The notes beneath the pieces were generated by a model, which did no database searches, was not told where the DNA came from, and worked only from the letters and a program-made list of their open reading frames with translations. From Gautieria morchelliformis (lineage: Eukaryota > Basidiomycota > Agaricomycetes > Gomphales > Gomphaceae): DNA of 64,000 nucleotides. Shown piece by piece: positions 9,440 to 20,021 of this stretch. The translations under genes were made by a program, and so were the position numbers. Numbering within the stretch: the first letter of the stretch is position 1; each line of letters starts with the position of its first letter. The stretch lies in contig WHVA01000057.1 in assembly GCA_015179125.1 (NCBI GenBank), forward strand, positions 1 to 64,000, written 5' to 3'.

Positions 9440-11058
9440 CCTCCCCTCTTCATCAATCTGTTGATGAGTGTTTTGATCGGGATCCGTCTCCGAATCCTTG
9501 GCTTCACCGTCGTTCCTCACGGCCGCTGTCCTTATACCGGACCTATGTCGGGGGCATTCTGCCTTCTTGTGGCCCGGTTGGCCGCATTCAAAGCATGTGG
9601 CGATGCTTTGGCTGCCGCTGGGCCTGTCGTTCGGCTGGCCCGACGTTTTCGTCGGTGGGGCAGGTCGCGGGTCCGATCCTGACGCTTGAGGCTGTTTAGC
9701 TTCAGGCGGGTGTCCAGCTTGGGCTGGGCGTGAGGGCGGTAGCCGCTGACCTGTTCCGCTTCTTGCGAACAGGCTGGGCCTGGTCAGGCCCGTTTGTGTC
9801 AACGGCTTGCTCCCTGTGAGCCGGGCAGCGCTTGCCGTTGCTGCTGCACTTTCTGCACGGCGCATCCCCATGTTATATCGGGATGCCTCCTTGATCATTC
9901 GGGCCATCTCGAAGAGTTGCTCTATTGAGCTGCTCTCGGCATTATAGCCCTTTTTGAGGACTTTGTTGTGCAGCGTTTCACGTAGTGCCAATACGAACCG
10001 TCTCCGGAACGTGTACTCGTCTGGCGGCTGTATCATACGTGCTGCGTATTTCGTGAGCTCGTTCAGCATCTCCTGAACGGTTTTCATGCCTTGCATGACC
10101 GCGTCGAATTTATTCGATGCGTGATGGTATGTCAGTGTGTGCAGGAACCTCTTTTGAAGGCCTTGCATCACTGATTCCAGCGTCCAGCTCGGACCTGGCA
10201 ATCGAAGCGTTCAACGTTTCGAAGGAACCACTCCTGGGCTTCGCCGGTGAGGCGAGTGCCCACATAGCCGACCTGCATGTCAATGCTGGTTGGCCCTAGG
10301 AGGCAATTCATTTTTAGCCATCGTAAGATGGCTGCCACGAAGACTTCAAACTCTTCGAGGTCCGATCCCCCTGCATATGGCTCGGGGTGGGCCAATTTTA
10401 TGCTGGCCTTCACTAGCACAGACTTCTCTGGGTCTGTGTCCGCAGCGTCTGCCAACGCCACGCGGATCATCCGTGTGATCCCGTTGTATGGCTCCATTGG
10501 TACGATGTCGGCCTGGTCAGGGATTCCCTGGCCTTCCGTTGGGGCCATGGATCGCTCGCGCGGTTGGGACGCCGCGCGGGGAAGGCTGTTATATGCCCTG
10601 ACGGGCCCCGGGCCCGGGTCGGGCTCGGGATCGGGAGCATTGTGTGCTCTTGGTTCCGGCGGCGTGTTGTGCCTGGTGTCCCCGGTCAGTCCCGCGTCGC
10701 AGATCCGGAGCCTGCTGTTGTAGGCTGCGCGTGCTTGCCGTGCGTCTTGTACGGCTTGCGTGAGCTGCTCGTCGGGTAGCTGAGCGGTGTGGCTGTGGGC
10801 CACTGTTTCCTCAGCGTTCTTCGCTAGTAGCTCGAGTGCCTGCGTGTGGCAGCGCGCGGCTGCGGCTTCTTTATGCTGCCAGTGTGCGACTTCGAGCTCT
10901 AAGCTCTCGGTCGTCATTTCAGAGTCAGGCTCTGAGGCGACCTGATCCCTAACGATCTGTTGGATCGTTTTACGGCTGTCCGTTGGGGCAGCCGGTTGTT
11001 CCTGAGGTTCGTTCCCGAACCTTACGTCCTGTTCGACCGGGACGGCTGGCGGCGGCAT
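9440..11058 (-). pseudogene. Element 1 Gag capsid and zinc knuckle
   Basis: The capsid-type region contains AHPEPYAGGSDLEEFEVFV and an RRFVLALRETL-like motif, as in retrotransposon Gag domains. A CCHC knuckle, CFECGQPGHKKAEC, follows and would bind RNA. A one-base deletion near 10190 (CGAGC against CGCAGC in element 2) shifts the frame in the middle of the capsid. Upstream parts are Gln/Arg/Glu-rich and probably helical. Confidence 0.9.
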
Positions 11059-11079
11059 TCGCTGCTTGTCTCGCTCCTT

Positions 11080-11769
11080 TCAGAGTGCGTCGCGACTGTG
11101 TTCATTAGCTGCGGACTGTCGCGAGCTCGGACGAGTTGCGTCGCATTCCCCGCGTGGGCGGAGTGCTTTCTGGACGTCCTCCAGGGTGGCTGCGTCTTGC
11201 AGCCTGACCTCCTCCGCCTGGTGGAGTTCCTTGCCGATTGCCATTAGGGCAGCGGCGGCATTGTCAAGCTGCGATGCCAGCTGATCGTACTTGTGGCGCA
11301 TCAGTGTACTTCGGGTGCAGTGCAGCCTGAACCTGTTTGTTCAGGGCTTCTGCCGTCTCGTGGTCGATGGCGTGAGCCCTCGAGCTCTTGCGACTAGAGC
11401 TTGAGTATTCCGAGTCCTGACCATCGTCTGGGGCTCGTCTCTTTTGCCGTCGTCCTCCTTCAGGGACGATCGTCGTCGCTCTACTTCGTGAGCGTCGGTT
11501 TGAGTCATGGCTTTGTGCCCGCCTCGACGTTGTTGCTCTACCGTCTGACGACGGCGAGACTTCTCTGCCCTTTCCTTTGTCCTTGGGCAGAGAGAGATGG
11601 GGGGCGGCGCCGGCTCGTTGCCCGGCGTCGTCTCTTCTTCGGCCACGCTCAACGAGACGTGGTCGGGATTTTCCTCGTCCTCTACTGAGGGGACGAGGGT
11701 GGTGAGATCTACGATCTCTCCATCTTCTATCGTCCTGGTCTTTTGGTCCAGGATAGCGTCAGCCGTCAT
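11080..11769 (-). pseudogene. Element 1 Gag N-terminal region
   Basis: The frame starts with MTADAILDQ at 11769, is charged and Arg/Glu-rich, and is broken by a TGA at about 11341 before resuming (HKYDQLASQLDN, a likely coiled coil). Element 2 has a matching start at 33459 and its own breaks, so the ancestral reading frame here cannot be settled from two copies. The start ATG lies just downstream of the leader interrupted by LTR-D. Confidence 0.7.
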
Positions 11770-11800
11770 GTCGCTGGGCTGTGCCTGGGGTGTGGACCTC

Positions 11801-13359
11801 TGTATGGGATCCTGCTTTGCCGGTCAAATAGGAGATGTATTTTCGAAATAGTGACCTTAACATATAGCATACAGGCTTTGCTATCATTGGGGATGATCTA
11901 TTTAAACTTCCTCTAATTTCCTATCATTTTTTCGCCATTTTTAATGAAGTCCTTGGCCCAAAACACTTCTATTCTGTTGCAGCAGAGTTATGAATCCACA
12001 TGTATCCACAACTCTGCTTACTCAAACTCCGACGCGCGCGAGCCCGAACTCGAGCCCTGACCAACCTACCGGTTCGGACTCAGCACTCTGGAAATAGCAA
12101 TTTATTCCCAAGCCTCCACAACACAGTTTGTGCAATACAAACTCTGCCCAACCTATGCCACCATAGCAACAAGGCTATGTTAGGCTGTGCTGTGCCATAG
12201 CTACACTCACATTGGGTCCACAAGATGCAACAATCTCTTGATAGTTTAGCTAAGAATCCCCCATGGTCACATGACTATCACATGACCTCAAAAACAGCTC
12301 AAAGTCACCTGATCATCCACAGTCACCTGACAATCACCTGACCTCAAAGTCACCTGATTATCTACAGTCACCTGACAATCACCTGACCTCAAAGTCACCT
12401 GATTATCTATGGTCACCTGACAATCACATGACACCATCACATGACCTCAATCCAGCTTGAAGTCACATGACTTTCCTTCGTCACATGATAATCACATGAG
12501 CGTGGGAGTTTCTTACATACTCTTAGCTTTACTGTCACAAAGCTGTGACTTTAACCCAATATAGCAATAGAACCTTCCACAGCCTTCCAATAGTTTCCAA
12601 ACCTTTCCTGAAGCTTCTCTAAGCTTCCACAAGGTTCTTCACAGTAGTGGAAGCTTCTACAAGGTTCCTAGCAGTAGTTACATAAGCTAGATAGATGCAG
12701 TATAAATAGCCTGCAGTTTTAGCAGTGAATCAGCCAATACATCATCATCTACTATCCACGTACCTCGTGTGACTTGCCAAGCTTGCACAGCTTACTAAGC
12801 TGCTAACCCCAGCTAGGGTTATTACACTTACTTAGTGTATTAATTCTCAGTTAAGTAGTTGCGTTTCTACTTAGCCACCCGGACTAACACTCCAGGTGAA
12901 ATTCTGCAGAGTGAGTCTGACAATCGATTTCCTTGTCAATTAGCTCTCCAATACCCGAGACGAACTGATCAGTGACTTTCCTGTTCAGTGACTTTCACAA
13001 GTCACTTCTTAAACCCTAGTCGCTCGTTTATTGCAGTGCATTGACGTTAATCGGGTCAGTCCACTTACAAACTCTCCTGTGAAGCCATTCCTATCTTTTT
13101 GGAATACTTGGACCCCGATAGTCGTCCTCGAACCTACAGACTTTTAGTTTATTCTTCAGTGCTGCTAAGAAACGTATTGCCTTCCATCTGTATTAACTTG
13201 GACTAGTTTTTACGCGGATTGCAACCAAGGTACAAATATTAAATTATTTCCGGAGTTGTGCTGCAGCATTGTTTAATATTCTTTGAGTCTCGTATACGAC
13301 ACGTTCTGATAGACCAAAGTGTTAGCTCTGACACCAAAGTCTTGAAGGGTTCCAAAACA
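11801..13359 (+). mobile_element. Solo LTR-D in the element 1 leader
   Basis: A 1559-bp insertion begins TGTATGGGATCC and ends GGTTCCAAAACA, with the perfect TSD ACCTC on both sides. Element 2 has uninterrupted sequence at this point. It contains a block of tandem TCACCTGAcaATCACCTGACC-like units (about 12286-12500), a TATAAATA box near 12713 on the plus strand, and CT-rich sequence beyond, as expected for U3, R and U5. No coding region is seen, and open frames here are spurious. Confidence 0.87.
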
Positions 13360-13546
13360 ACCTCGAGCTCGTCACTCGCGTCCATCTTCGACTGCGTGGA
13401 ATCATCACGCTCGCAGCCGACAGTAGAAGGTCTACTGGAGGGTCTCAACGATTGTTAGTCGTTGACGCAGCGATCTTTTTCAAGATTGCTTCGAATCCAC
13501 TATCGGTTGGTCGCGTGGCGATCAACCGCAGGAGAGTTCAAAAAGG
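13360..13546 (-). other. Element 1 5' untranslated leader
   Basis: This stretch matches element 2 positions 33247-33440 closely. I could not identify a tRNA-type primer-binding site (TGG...) right after the LTR in either copy, so the priming mechanism is open. Confidence 0.7.
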
Positions 13547-13760
13547 TGTAAAGATGTCTATCTTACGCCTCAGGTCATGAGAGCACAACAGAACTTAACC
13601 AAGTTGTGGTATTCTGAATGCTACGTAGTGACAGTGGAGGTATAAGATGCGATGGGGGCCGCTAGCCAGTTCCCACGCATAAACTATACAGTGGGTCCCT
13701 AAGGGGCCCACTGGGATTATGTAATAACTAATGTACATGTAGATACACCGGTTATTTACA
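13547..13760 (-). repeat. Element 1 5' LTR
   Basis: A 214-bp copy bounded by TGTAAATAACC and TTTACA (minus-strand reading). It carries the conserved palindromic-looking block GTGGGTCCCTAAGGGGCCCA. The outer flank AAAAC matches the flank before 2611. Confidence 0.92.
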
Positions 13761-13862
13761 AAAACACTACAAACAAGGGACATTCTACACATGCTATACC
13801 TGGGGGACACGCTACAAACAAAGGACATGCTATGCACCCTATACTTGGGTGTTGGGTGCATT
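13761..13862. repeat. G-rich minisatellite, right part
   Basis: This continues the array at 2365-2610 after the element 1 insertion, with units such as GGGGGACACGCTACAAACA. Confidence 0.7.
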
Positions 13863-14386
13863 TATGCTCCTGCACCAAAATCAAGCCAAATAGATTCCAC
13901 CATTCGTATTTCTTTTGATTTTGACTTGAAACCATGCTGACATTCATTCTATGATTTTTCCAATTTTCCTTTGATTTTTCGAAGCTGTATTTCTACTTCT
14001 TTTCATGTTCTGTCCAACCGACCCTTTGTGGGTGGTTGTGGACAAGTTTCCTTTTGAGCTGCGGCTGTTCACCACCGTGGTACGTTCTACGGGCGCTTAT
14101 CACGGCACAAGGTGGTATCACGGGCGCTAAAGCGCCGGCTAGTAGTACATGCGCATGAGACACATTTCCCTCCTCTCTCAGTGACAACTAAATTCACTGA
14201 GAGAGGCAAGTAAATTAGTCTTGTTTCCTTTTGATTTGTTGACCTAGAAATCCTGTAGTGAATTGATTTCTAGGTAGTGTATAATATATTTACAGTGACA
14301 ACTAAATTCACTGAGAGAGTGAATTGATTTCTAGTCTTCTTTTGAGCACCAAGTCCAGTCCTACTGCCATAATTCCTGTCCTCTAC
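13863..14386. other. Spacer with short direct repeats, no gene
   Basis: AT-rich sequence contains two copies of GACAACTAAATTCACTGAG (about 14183 and 14297) and a hairpin GGCGCTAAAGCGCC directly followed by GGCTAGT near 14118-14142. No coding region was recognised. Confidence 0.5.
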
Positions 14387-14936
14387 ATTGGGGACATGTT
14401 ATGCATGGGGGACACACTTTGCACACTATACTTGAGGGAGATGCTACACATGTGGACACACTATGCATGGGGGACACACATGCTATAATTTAGGGACATG
14501 CTACGTTTGGGGATAAGCTACAAACCAGGGACACGCTACACACACAATACTTGAGGGACATGCTATGCATGTGGGGACAGGCTACACACACTGTACTTGG
14601 GGACATGCTGCATGTGGGGACACACTATGCATGGAGGACATGCTACGCACACTATACTTGGGGACATGCTACACACCAGGGACACACTATGCATGGAGGA
14701 CATGCTATGCACACTATACTTGGGGATACACAGACATGTGTAGAGACATTACCTACCTTTATGTGTTACTTAGAGCTACTTCCAATTGCAATGAGACTAT
14801 TTTTACTTATTGGAATGTGTTTTACTTATCCCAAGTTTGATTCACCCAATGCATTTGACCTTAACAATGCGTTTGACCTTACCAATGCATTTGACTTACA
14901 CCCCCACGCGAAGCGCAGGTATCCACCTATTCTATA
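14387..14936 (+). repeat. G-rich minisatellite unit with Helitron-like 3' tail
   Basis: The order is GGGGACATGCTACACAC array (to about 14745), then TTACTTAGAGCTACTT and ACTTATCCCAAGTTTG, then three degenerate GCATTTGACCTTA units, then a weak hairpin around CACGCGAAGCGCAGG and CTATAG. The same order recurs at 16335-16830. The GCGAAGCGC-type hairpin close to a CTAG-like end is reminiscent of rolling-circle (Helitron) termini, but no Rep/helicase gene is seen. Confidence 0.5.
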
Positions 14937-15299
14937 GTATAAAGTTGTTAGCATGGGTGGTTGTGGGCCTATTTTATGTAATCCTGACTAAGATACAAAC
15001 AAACCACGCATCCAACTTTCTACTCACTTGCAACACGAGCGGCGCAGTGAGCGCCCCTGGTCACGTGACCAGTTCACATCCAACGTTGCTGCACGCACCC
15101 ACCTTCCCTCAACACTCCTGTCGGCATTTCCTCTGGATCAACTGCCAGCAACCTCTGGCTCTCCTGCCCACTGTCTCTGTGCCTGCTGGATCTGTCTGTC
15201 TGCTGCTGGCTCTCTGTCTATGCTGCTGGCTCTGTGTCTGGCTCTCTGTGTCTGTTTCTGGCTCTCTCTTTCTCTGCTGGTGACTCTCCCTGTCCTTTT

Positions 15300-16120
15300 A
15301 TTTCTCCACAGTCCTCTCAGGTATTTCTTCCAATATTTTCGCTTTTTTAACCTTTTTTGACTCTTTCAGCCTAGGTTGCTCCTCTCATTGCCTCCTACCT
15401 TTCCTGATGCCTCTGGTGTGTTCCCACCTGTCCTGCCAGTCATGGCTGCATCTGGTGTGTGTCTTGCTATCATATTTGTGTTGTTTTGATATTTATTAGG
15501 ATCAGCTTCTCTCCATGGTAAATATTGCTATTTCTTGCTATAATTTTCGCTTTTTTAATCTCTTTTTGCCTATGCTGCGCCTCTCATTGTCTCCCACCTT
15601 TGTTGGCCATCATTACTGCCTCTGGTGTGTTTTTTCCTAATCATATCTCTCATTTCTTCCAATAATTTTCGCTTTTTTATCCTCTTTTTGCCATCTTTTC
15701 AGCCGAGGTTCCTCCTCTCTGTGCCTCCCACCTTTCCTGTCTGCCATTTCTGCATCTGGTGTGTGTCCTGCTATCATATTTTTGTGTTGTTTTGATATTT
15801 ATTAGGATCACCTTCTCTCCATGGTATTTCTTCCAACATTTTTGCTTTTTAACGACTTTGTCTTCTTTCCAGCCTAGGCTGCTCCTCTTATTGCCTCCCA
15901 CCTGTCTTGATCATTATCACTGCCTCTGGTGTTTTTTTTTTCTGGCATTTCTTTCAATGATTTTTCGCTTTTTTATCCTCTTTATTTTTTTTATTTTTTA
16001 TTTTTTTTTCTAGCCCAGGTTCAGGGCTCCCACCATTCCTGTGTGTCATGGCTGCAAGTGGTATGTTTCTTGCTCTCATATCTGCTTCTTATGTGATATT
16101 TATTAGGACCAGTTTCTCAT
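15300..16120. repeat. Degenerate tandem repeat, T/C-rich
   Basis: Imperfect copies each contain TTTTCGCTTTTTTA, CAGCCTAGGTTGCTCC, CTCCCACCTTTCCTG, GCATCTGGTGTGT and ATTTATTAGGATCA. The cores recur at irregular spacing (for example GCTTTTTT near 15336, 15548, 15669 and 15966). The product of any open frame here would be low-complexity. Confidence 0.7.
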
Positions 16121-16334
16121 TTTTTTTAAATTGTTATTTAATTTAATTTTATGTATATACTGTATATTTGTCAAAATAGATAGCAAAAATTTTCCTTGAG
16201 TTTGCTAAAAAGTAATGACAACAGCCTCTGCTTGCAAAATATAAGTCTATTTCTCTATTATCCATTGTAAACCCTCTGACATTTATTTATTTTCTCTGCC
16301 CCTACAATAATTTCACTTTTAGGCTCCTGGGTTA

Positions 16335-16832
16335 TGCTACATATGGGGACATACCACAGACATACAAACAAGGGACATGCTATGCACACTATACTTGAAC
16401 ATGCTACACTCGGGGGACATGCTACCCACGGGAGACACACTACAAACAAGGGATACATTACACATGGGGACATGCTATGCACAAGGGGCATAATACACAT
16501 GATATACTTGGGAGACACACTACACATGGGGGACACACTACACATGGGGGACACCTTACACATGGGGAACACGCTACACGTGGGGGACATGCTATGCACA
16601 CTATATGTGCGGGACACACTACACTCTGGGAACACATGCCATACATAGGGACATGTTACCCATGAGGGGCACACAGACATGGGAGAAATGGGTGGAGATA
16701 TTACCCACCCTGATGCATTATTTAGAGCTACTTTAAATTGTGATAAGATGTGTTTTACTTATCTGAATGATTTTACTTATCCCAAGTTCTGTTTACCCAA
16801 TGTGTTGGACCTAACCATGGGTATCCACCCTA
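16335..16832 (+). repeat. G-rich minisatellite unit, third copy
   Basis: The array of GGGGGACACACTACACAT units is followed by TTATTTAGAGCTACTTT and TTTTACTTATCCCAAGTT, ending GGTATCCACCCTAG. It is collinear with 14387-14936 and is preceded by one unit of the AT-rich 78-bp repeat (16165-16225), as at 2.0-2.6 kb. Confidence 0.65.
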
Positions 16833-17140
16833 GCAGTGGTCCAAGTGCATTCAGGCTCATCCCATGGGTCCCCGGCGGTCCCTGCCCAGCGCTGTGCCAC
16901 ATCCTGGTGTGCAGCACAGGGGCATGGTAGGAATAGACTTGCAATATGCAGTATTTTCACATGGACAGTTTTATGTTGCACTAATCATAACAGAGTCCAT
17001 GTTCTTTAGGGAAGGGGAACACAACATCTAATATTGTATACAAAGAGGTGCTGCTAACGCATGATTAAATATGTAGCTTCATTTCACCAAATAATTCTGT
17101 ATTATATTGACTACCCCTGTGCAATGTTAACCTTAACTAA
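16833..17140. other. No recognisable gene
   Basis: AT-rich spacer without a supportable open frame. It leads into the Helitron-like terminus. Confidence 0.45.
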
Positions 17141-17170
17141 CCCGGTGCGAAGCACGGGTCTATTGGCTAG
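17141..17170 (+). other. Helitron-like 3' terminus
   Basis: CCCGGTGC-GAA-GCACGGG forms a GC-rich hairpin with one bulged G. It is followed after eight bases by CTAG and then T. A hairpin about 10 nt before CTRR is the known 3' signature of Helitrons. The matching 5' TC end and helicase gene were not found, so this would be a non-autonomous or truncated copy. Confidence 0.5.
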
Positions 17171-17549
17171 TTATTATAGACTTTCTCATTAACCAAAGCC
17201 AAACTGTTGAACATAAATGAGACTTACATGAACGGGATGCGTCGGCGGTGCCATGCGTGGTACCTCAGCCGTGCTTGATGATCATGCATTATGCAATGGG
17301 TGACGTCGGTGGGTACTGTTATTTCGTTATTTCATTGCCTTGCCAAAATGGGAAGGACCAGGAGGAGTCTGCGCATTAACTCGAGCGCAGGGCATATAGA
17401 GAAAAGAAACTTGAGACTGATAGTGAGGACACTGTTAACTCACTCGACCAGACTCAACATTGTGAGTGAATGGGCTAAACCCAATGATTGTTGTAGCTAA
17501 AGTCCTAGCTACTTATACAGTGATGAACAGGGGTAAAACCCTATGGAAC

Positions 17550-18013
17550 ATTGGATTAGGAGTGCATACATCACCAATTGATGTCAACGATGATGCTATG
17601 TGCCCTACACTGGAGGCATATAAAGATTTTCTGGTCTGAAAAACTGTTCAAAAAATTGTAAAGATATTCCAAACTTTTTTAGTGTTTTTAATGTAAAAAA
17701 AAATTTAACAAAAATTTGTGTTTTTGTTAGAATTTGTTGAGCAAGAAAATTGTAACAAAATGTAAAGTTTTTTGCAGGGTTTTTTTATCTCTTTTTATAA
17801 GTTTCGTTGTGAAAACACAAAGAAACACATAAAAAACCCTGAAAAAAACTTTGAATTTTTCTCGCTCAACAAATTCTAATAAAAACACAAAATTTTATGA
17901 CAGTTTTTTCAACAGTTTTTCAGACAAGAAAACTTTTATATGCCTGCAGTGCTAGGTGGATAATCCATTGATGATAATGTATGCCCCTAGGAAATGTCCT
18001 CCTAGAATCCAAT
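17550..18013. mobile_element. AT-rich foldback (MITE-like) element
   Basis: The two halves are inverted repeats of each other over roughly 200 bp per arm. The ends are ATTGGATTAGGAG / CTCCTAGAATCCAAT. Inner arms share AGGCATATAAA, GTCTGAAAAACTGTT, TTGTGTTTTT, AGAATTTGTTGAGC and GGGTTTTTT. The flanks AAC / AAC could be a 3-bp TSD. There is no coding capacity. Confidence 0.65.
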
Positions 18014-19105
18014 AACAGGTACAGTGTGGACGCGATGGCTCCTGATTCAAATTTGCGTTTCTTACTATAATTACTATAACGTACCATGGCCAAGGAGTCG
18101 GTTCTGAGGGATCGGTGCGGATGACGACGCCTCACTTGGTTGTTGCATCACCCCATGGCAGGTTTCCCAATCACACAGTCATGACAGCATCCCTCTTTTT
18201 TAGATCCAAACCAGCGTACCCAGATATGGTGGAAACTACATCATTTCCTTCTTCATGGACGAAAACAATGAGTAGCCCACGGCCCTGCCTATGTCACAGC
18301 GCGTGCTGTATATCACAGCTGATACATTACATCCCTTCTTAGCCAAGGAGTGGTCACAGCCTGATCATAGCTCAGACTTGAACTTGAGTATCTCGACAAT
18401 TGAAGAGGAGATATTTGTATGCCTGGACCTGCACTGTCCGCAACGAATAACCGTACGTTTTTGCATTTGCTTCACGCAGTTGACCGGCGTATGCACCGCG
18501 CTGGAAACGGTAAGGTGCCCTTGTATCGGCTCGAAGACGTTCGTATAATAATAATGTTCAATACGGGCATCAGGACAGGAATACATGCCTTGTATTCGTG
18601 AATGGCGGACCCGTGGGCATCCTGCAGTCGATTCACCACATCACACTGCAGGAAGAGCACCCCCTGAAAATCAGTACAATTGGCGCCTGGAGAATCAGTT
18701 CATAAGGGACTGCTGAGAAGTTCAAAAGGAGCTTGGAACCGGCTACCTTAAGTTTTTTCCTCCGATCGCCGCGGGCTGAAATTCAGTAGTGATCATGAAC
18801 ATTTTAGCGCATTTTGTGGCTTGCCGGCAGCGGTCTTTGCGCGGTATTCAAGTGCTTTTGGGACTTGTATATAGCCACAAATGAACTTTATTTCAGGTCA
18901 TAAATACAGGGCGGGCTATCGCATAGCAAAGCGTAGGCGCGAACATCAAGTACAGAATAGAGAGAAAAATCATAGCTAGACGGCAATAATCAGGTGTCCA
19001 AAGTCGAGCATGCAGAGTCGAGCATCATTGTCAAACGTGTCGGGAATCGAAGCGAGTAGGGAGTGGAGATGGGCCGACTTGATCTCTTTCCAGAAATTCG
19101 GCCTC
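18014..19105. other. No supportable gene
   Basis: Several open frames shorter than 90 codons overlap on both strands. None shows a domain, signal or coherent splicing. Confidence 0.4.
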
Positions 19106-20021
19106 CTAATGAAATATTATGGTCAAATCATGCTGTAAGAAATGGTACGAACTTGAACCCACTGCAGCAGACCCACCAAGGTCGCCACTCCCACTCTCCA
19201 ACAGTACTCGTTTCTCGAAATGAATACGCAGATGGACAACCGATACGATGTTACTTCTTAACATCTGCACCCACCGGAATAAACAATCTATGGATGGGAT
19301 AGAACGATAAGCCAAATCTGCATACAAGGTAACTTGAGTGACAATTTAGTGACGACTGCTGGGACACATACATATAGTGCTACCAGATCAATGTGAGCGC
19401 AGGCCACAGAGAAATTCCCAACAATATGGCCCTGTCGACATGAGTGAGTTAAATAGGACAAATGCCAAAAAACTACAAACCTGAATGCCAATAATAAGTG
19501 AGGCGACACCCTGCATCAGAGAAATCTGGACATGTCTTAGAACAATGTGAGTTGACAAGAAGCATATACGCACCGCAGAAATGAGGCTAGCGAGCAACCA
19601 GGATTTGCTCAATGAACAGATTCGGTAACAGAAGAACCACTGTACGGTGACGGAAATGACCGCACTCATCATCAGGCCATAGGATGCGGGGATGTATGCA
19701 TTGGAAAGCGTGATCAGGTTGCCGTATCCAGCACAAAACTGATATCATGCATCAACCCCACAGAGAATTGTCTGTACTGTCTCAAAGACGAATACAGTGT
19801 AAACTGAGCCATAGAAGGGAGTGAGGTTTGTGACCCAACGAATCCAAGAGAAGGATGCATACCAAGTCATTTGAACACTCGCTTATCTGAAGGGAAGCAA
19901 AGGTAATAAATGTCTGCATGGCATAAGTGGTTGGTGCAGCCTTGAAGGGAAGAGGTGCAGGCTTACAGACTTGTACAGGGAGAACGCCAAACAATGTCCA
20001 GTCGAGCAGCATTCCGAACAT
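19106..20021 (-). pseudogene. DUF6534-like multi-pass membrane protein, broken
   Basis: The start MFGMLLDWTLFGVLPVQV at 20021 is a typical opening of the basidiomycete DUF6534 membrane family (function unknown). After short GT-AG introns come FVFETVQTIL, a CAGYGNLITLSNAYIP stretch and transmembrane exons such as VISVTVQWFFCYRIC and WLLASLISA, with further hydrophobic exons ending near 19106. An in-frame TGA follows GVDA where the family usually has an aromatic residue. The second exon also appears frame-shifted (phase clash after VQV). I read this as a decayed gene. The family name is from memory. Confidence 0.6.

Larger units (their letters stand above)
2611..13760 (-). mobile_element. Element 1: nearly complete Ty3/Gypsy chromovirus
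   Basis: This is an 11.1 kb LTR retrotransposon read on the minus strand: 5' LTR 13547-13760, gag, protease, RT/RNase H, integrase, chromodomain, ORF3, polypurine tract, 3' LTR. If the 3' LTR is taken to start at 2611, the flanks are AAAAC on both sides, a perfect 5-bp TSD. By eye the two LTRs differ at about 5 of 214 positions. Solo LTRs of two other families lie inside it (LTR-D 11801-13359 and LTR-E 4681-5059), each with its own TSD. Several stops and frameshifts show that it is no longer autonomous. It inserted into a G-rich minisatellite. Confidence 0.93.

Noticed and set aside
13239-13458. Small open frames at the LTR-D/leader junction
   Set aside because: They cross the boundary of a solo LTR defined by a perfect TSD, so they cannot be ancestral genes.
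14118-14142. Helitron terminus at GGCGCTAAAGCGCC-GGCTAGT
   Set aside because: The hairpin abuts CTAG without the usual spacer of about 10 nt, and no copy supports a boundary there.
16258-16680. Cys/Met/Val-rich frame of 140 codons
   Set aside because: It is a translation of the GGGGACATGCTACAC minisatellite. Similar frames occur in every copy.
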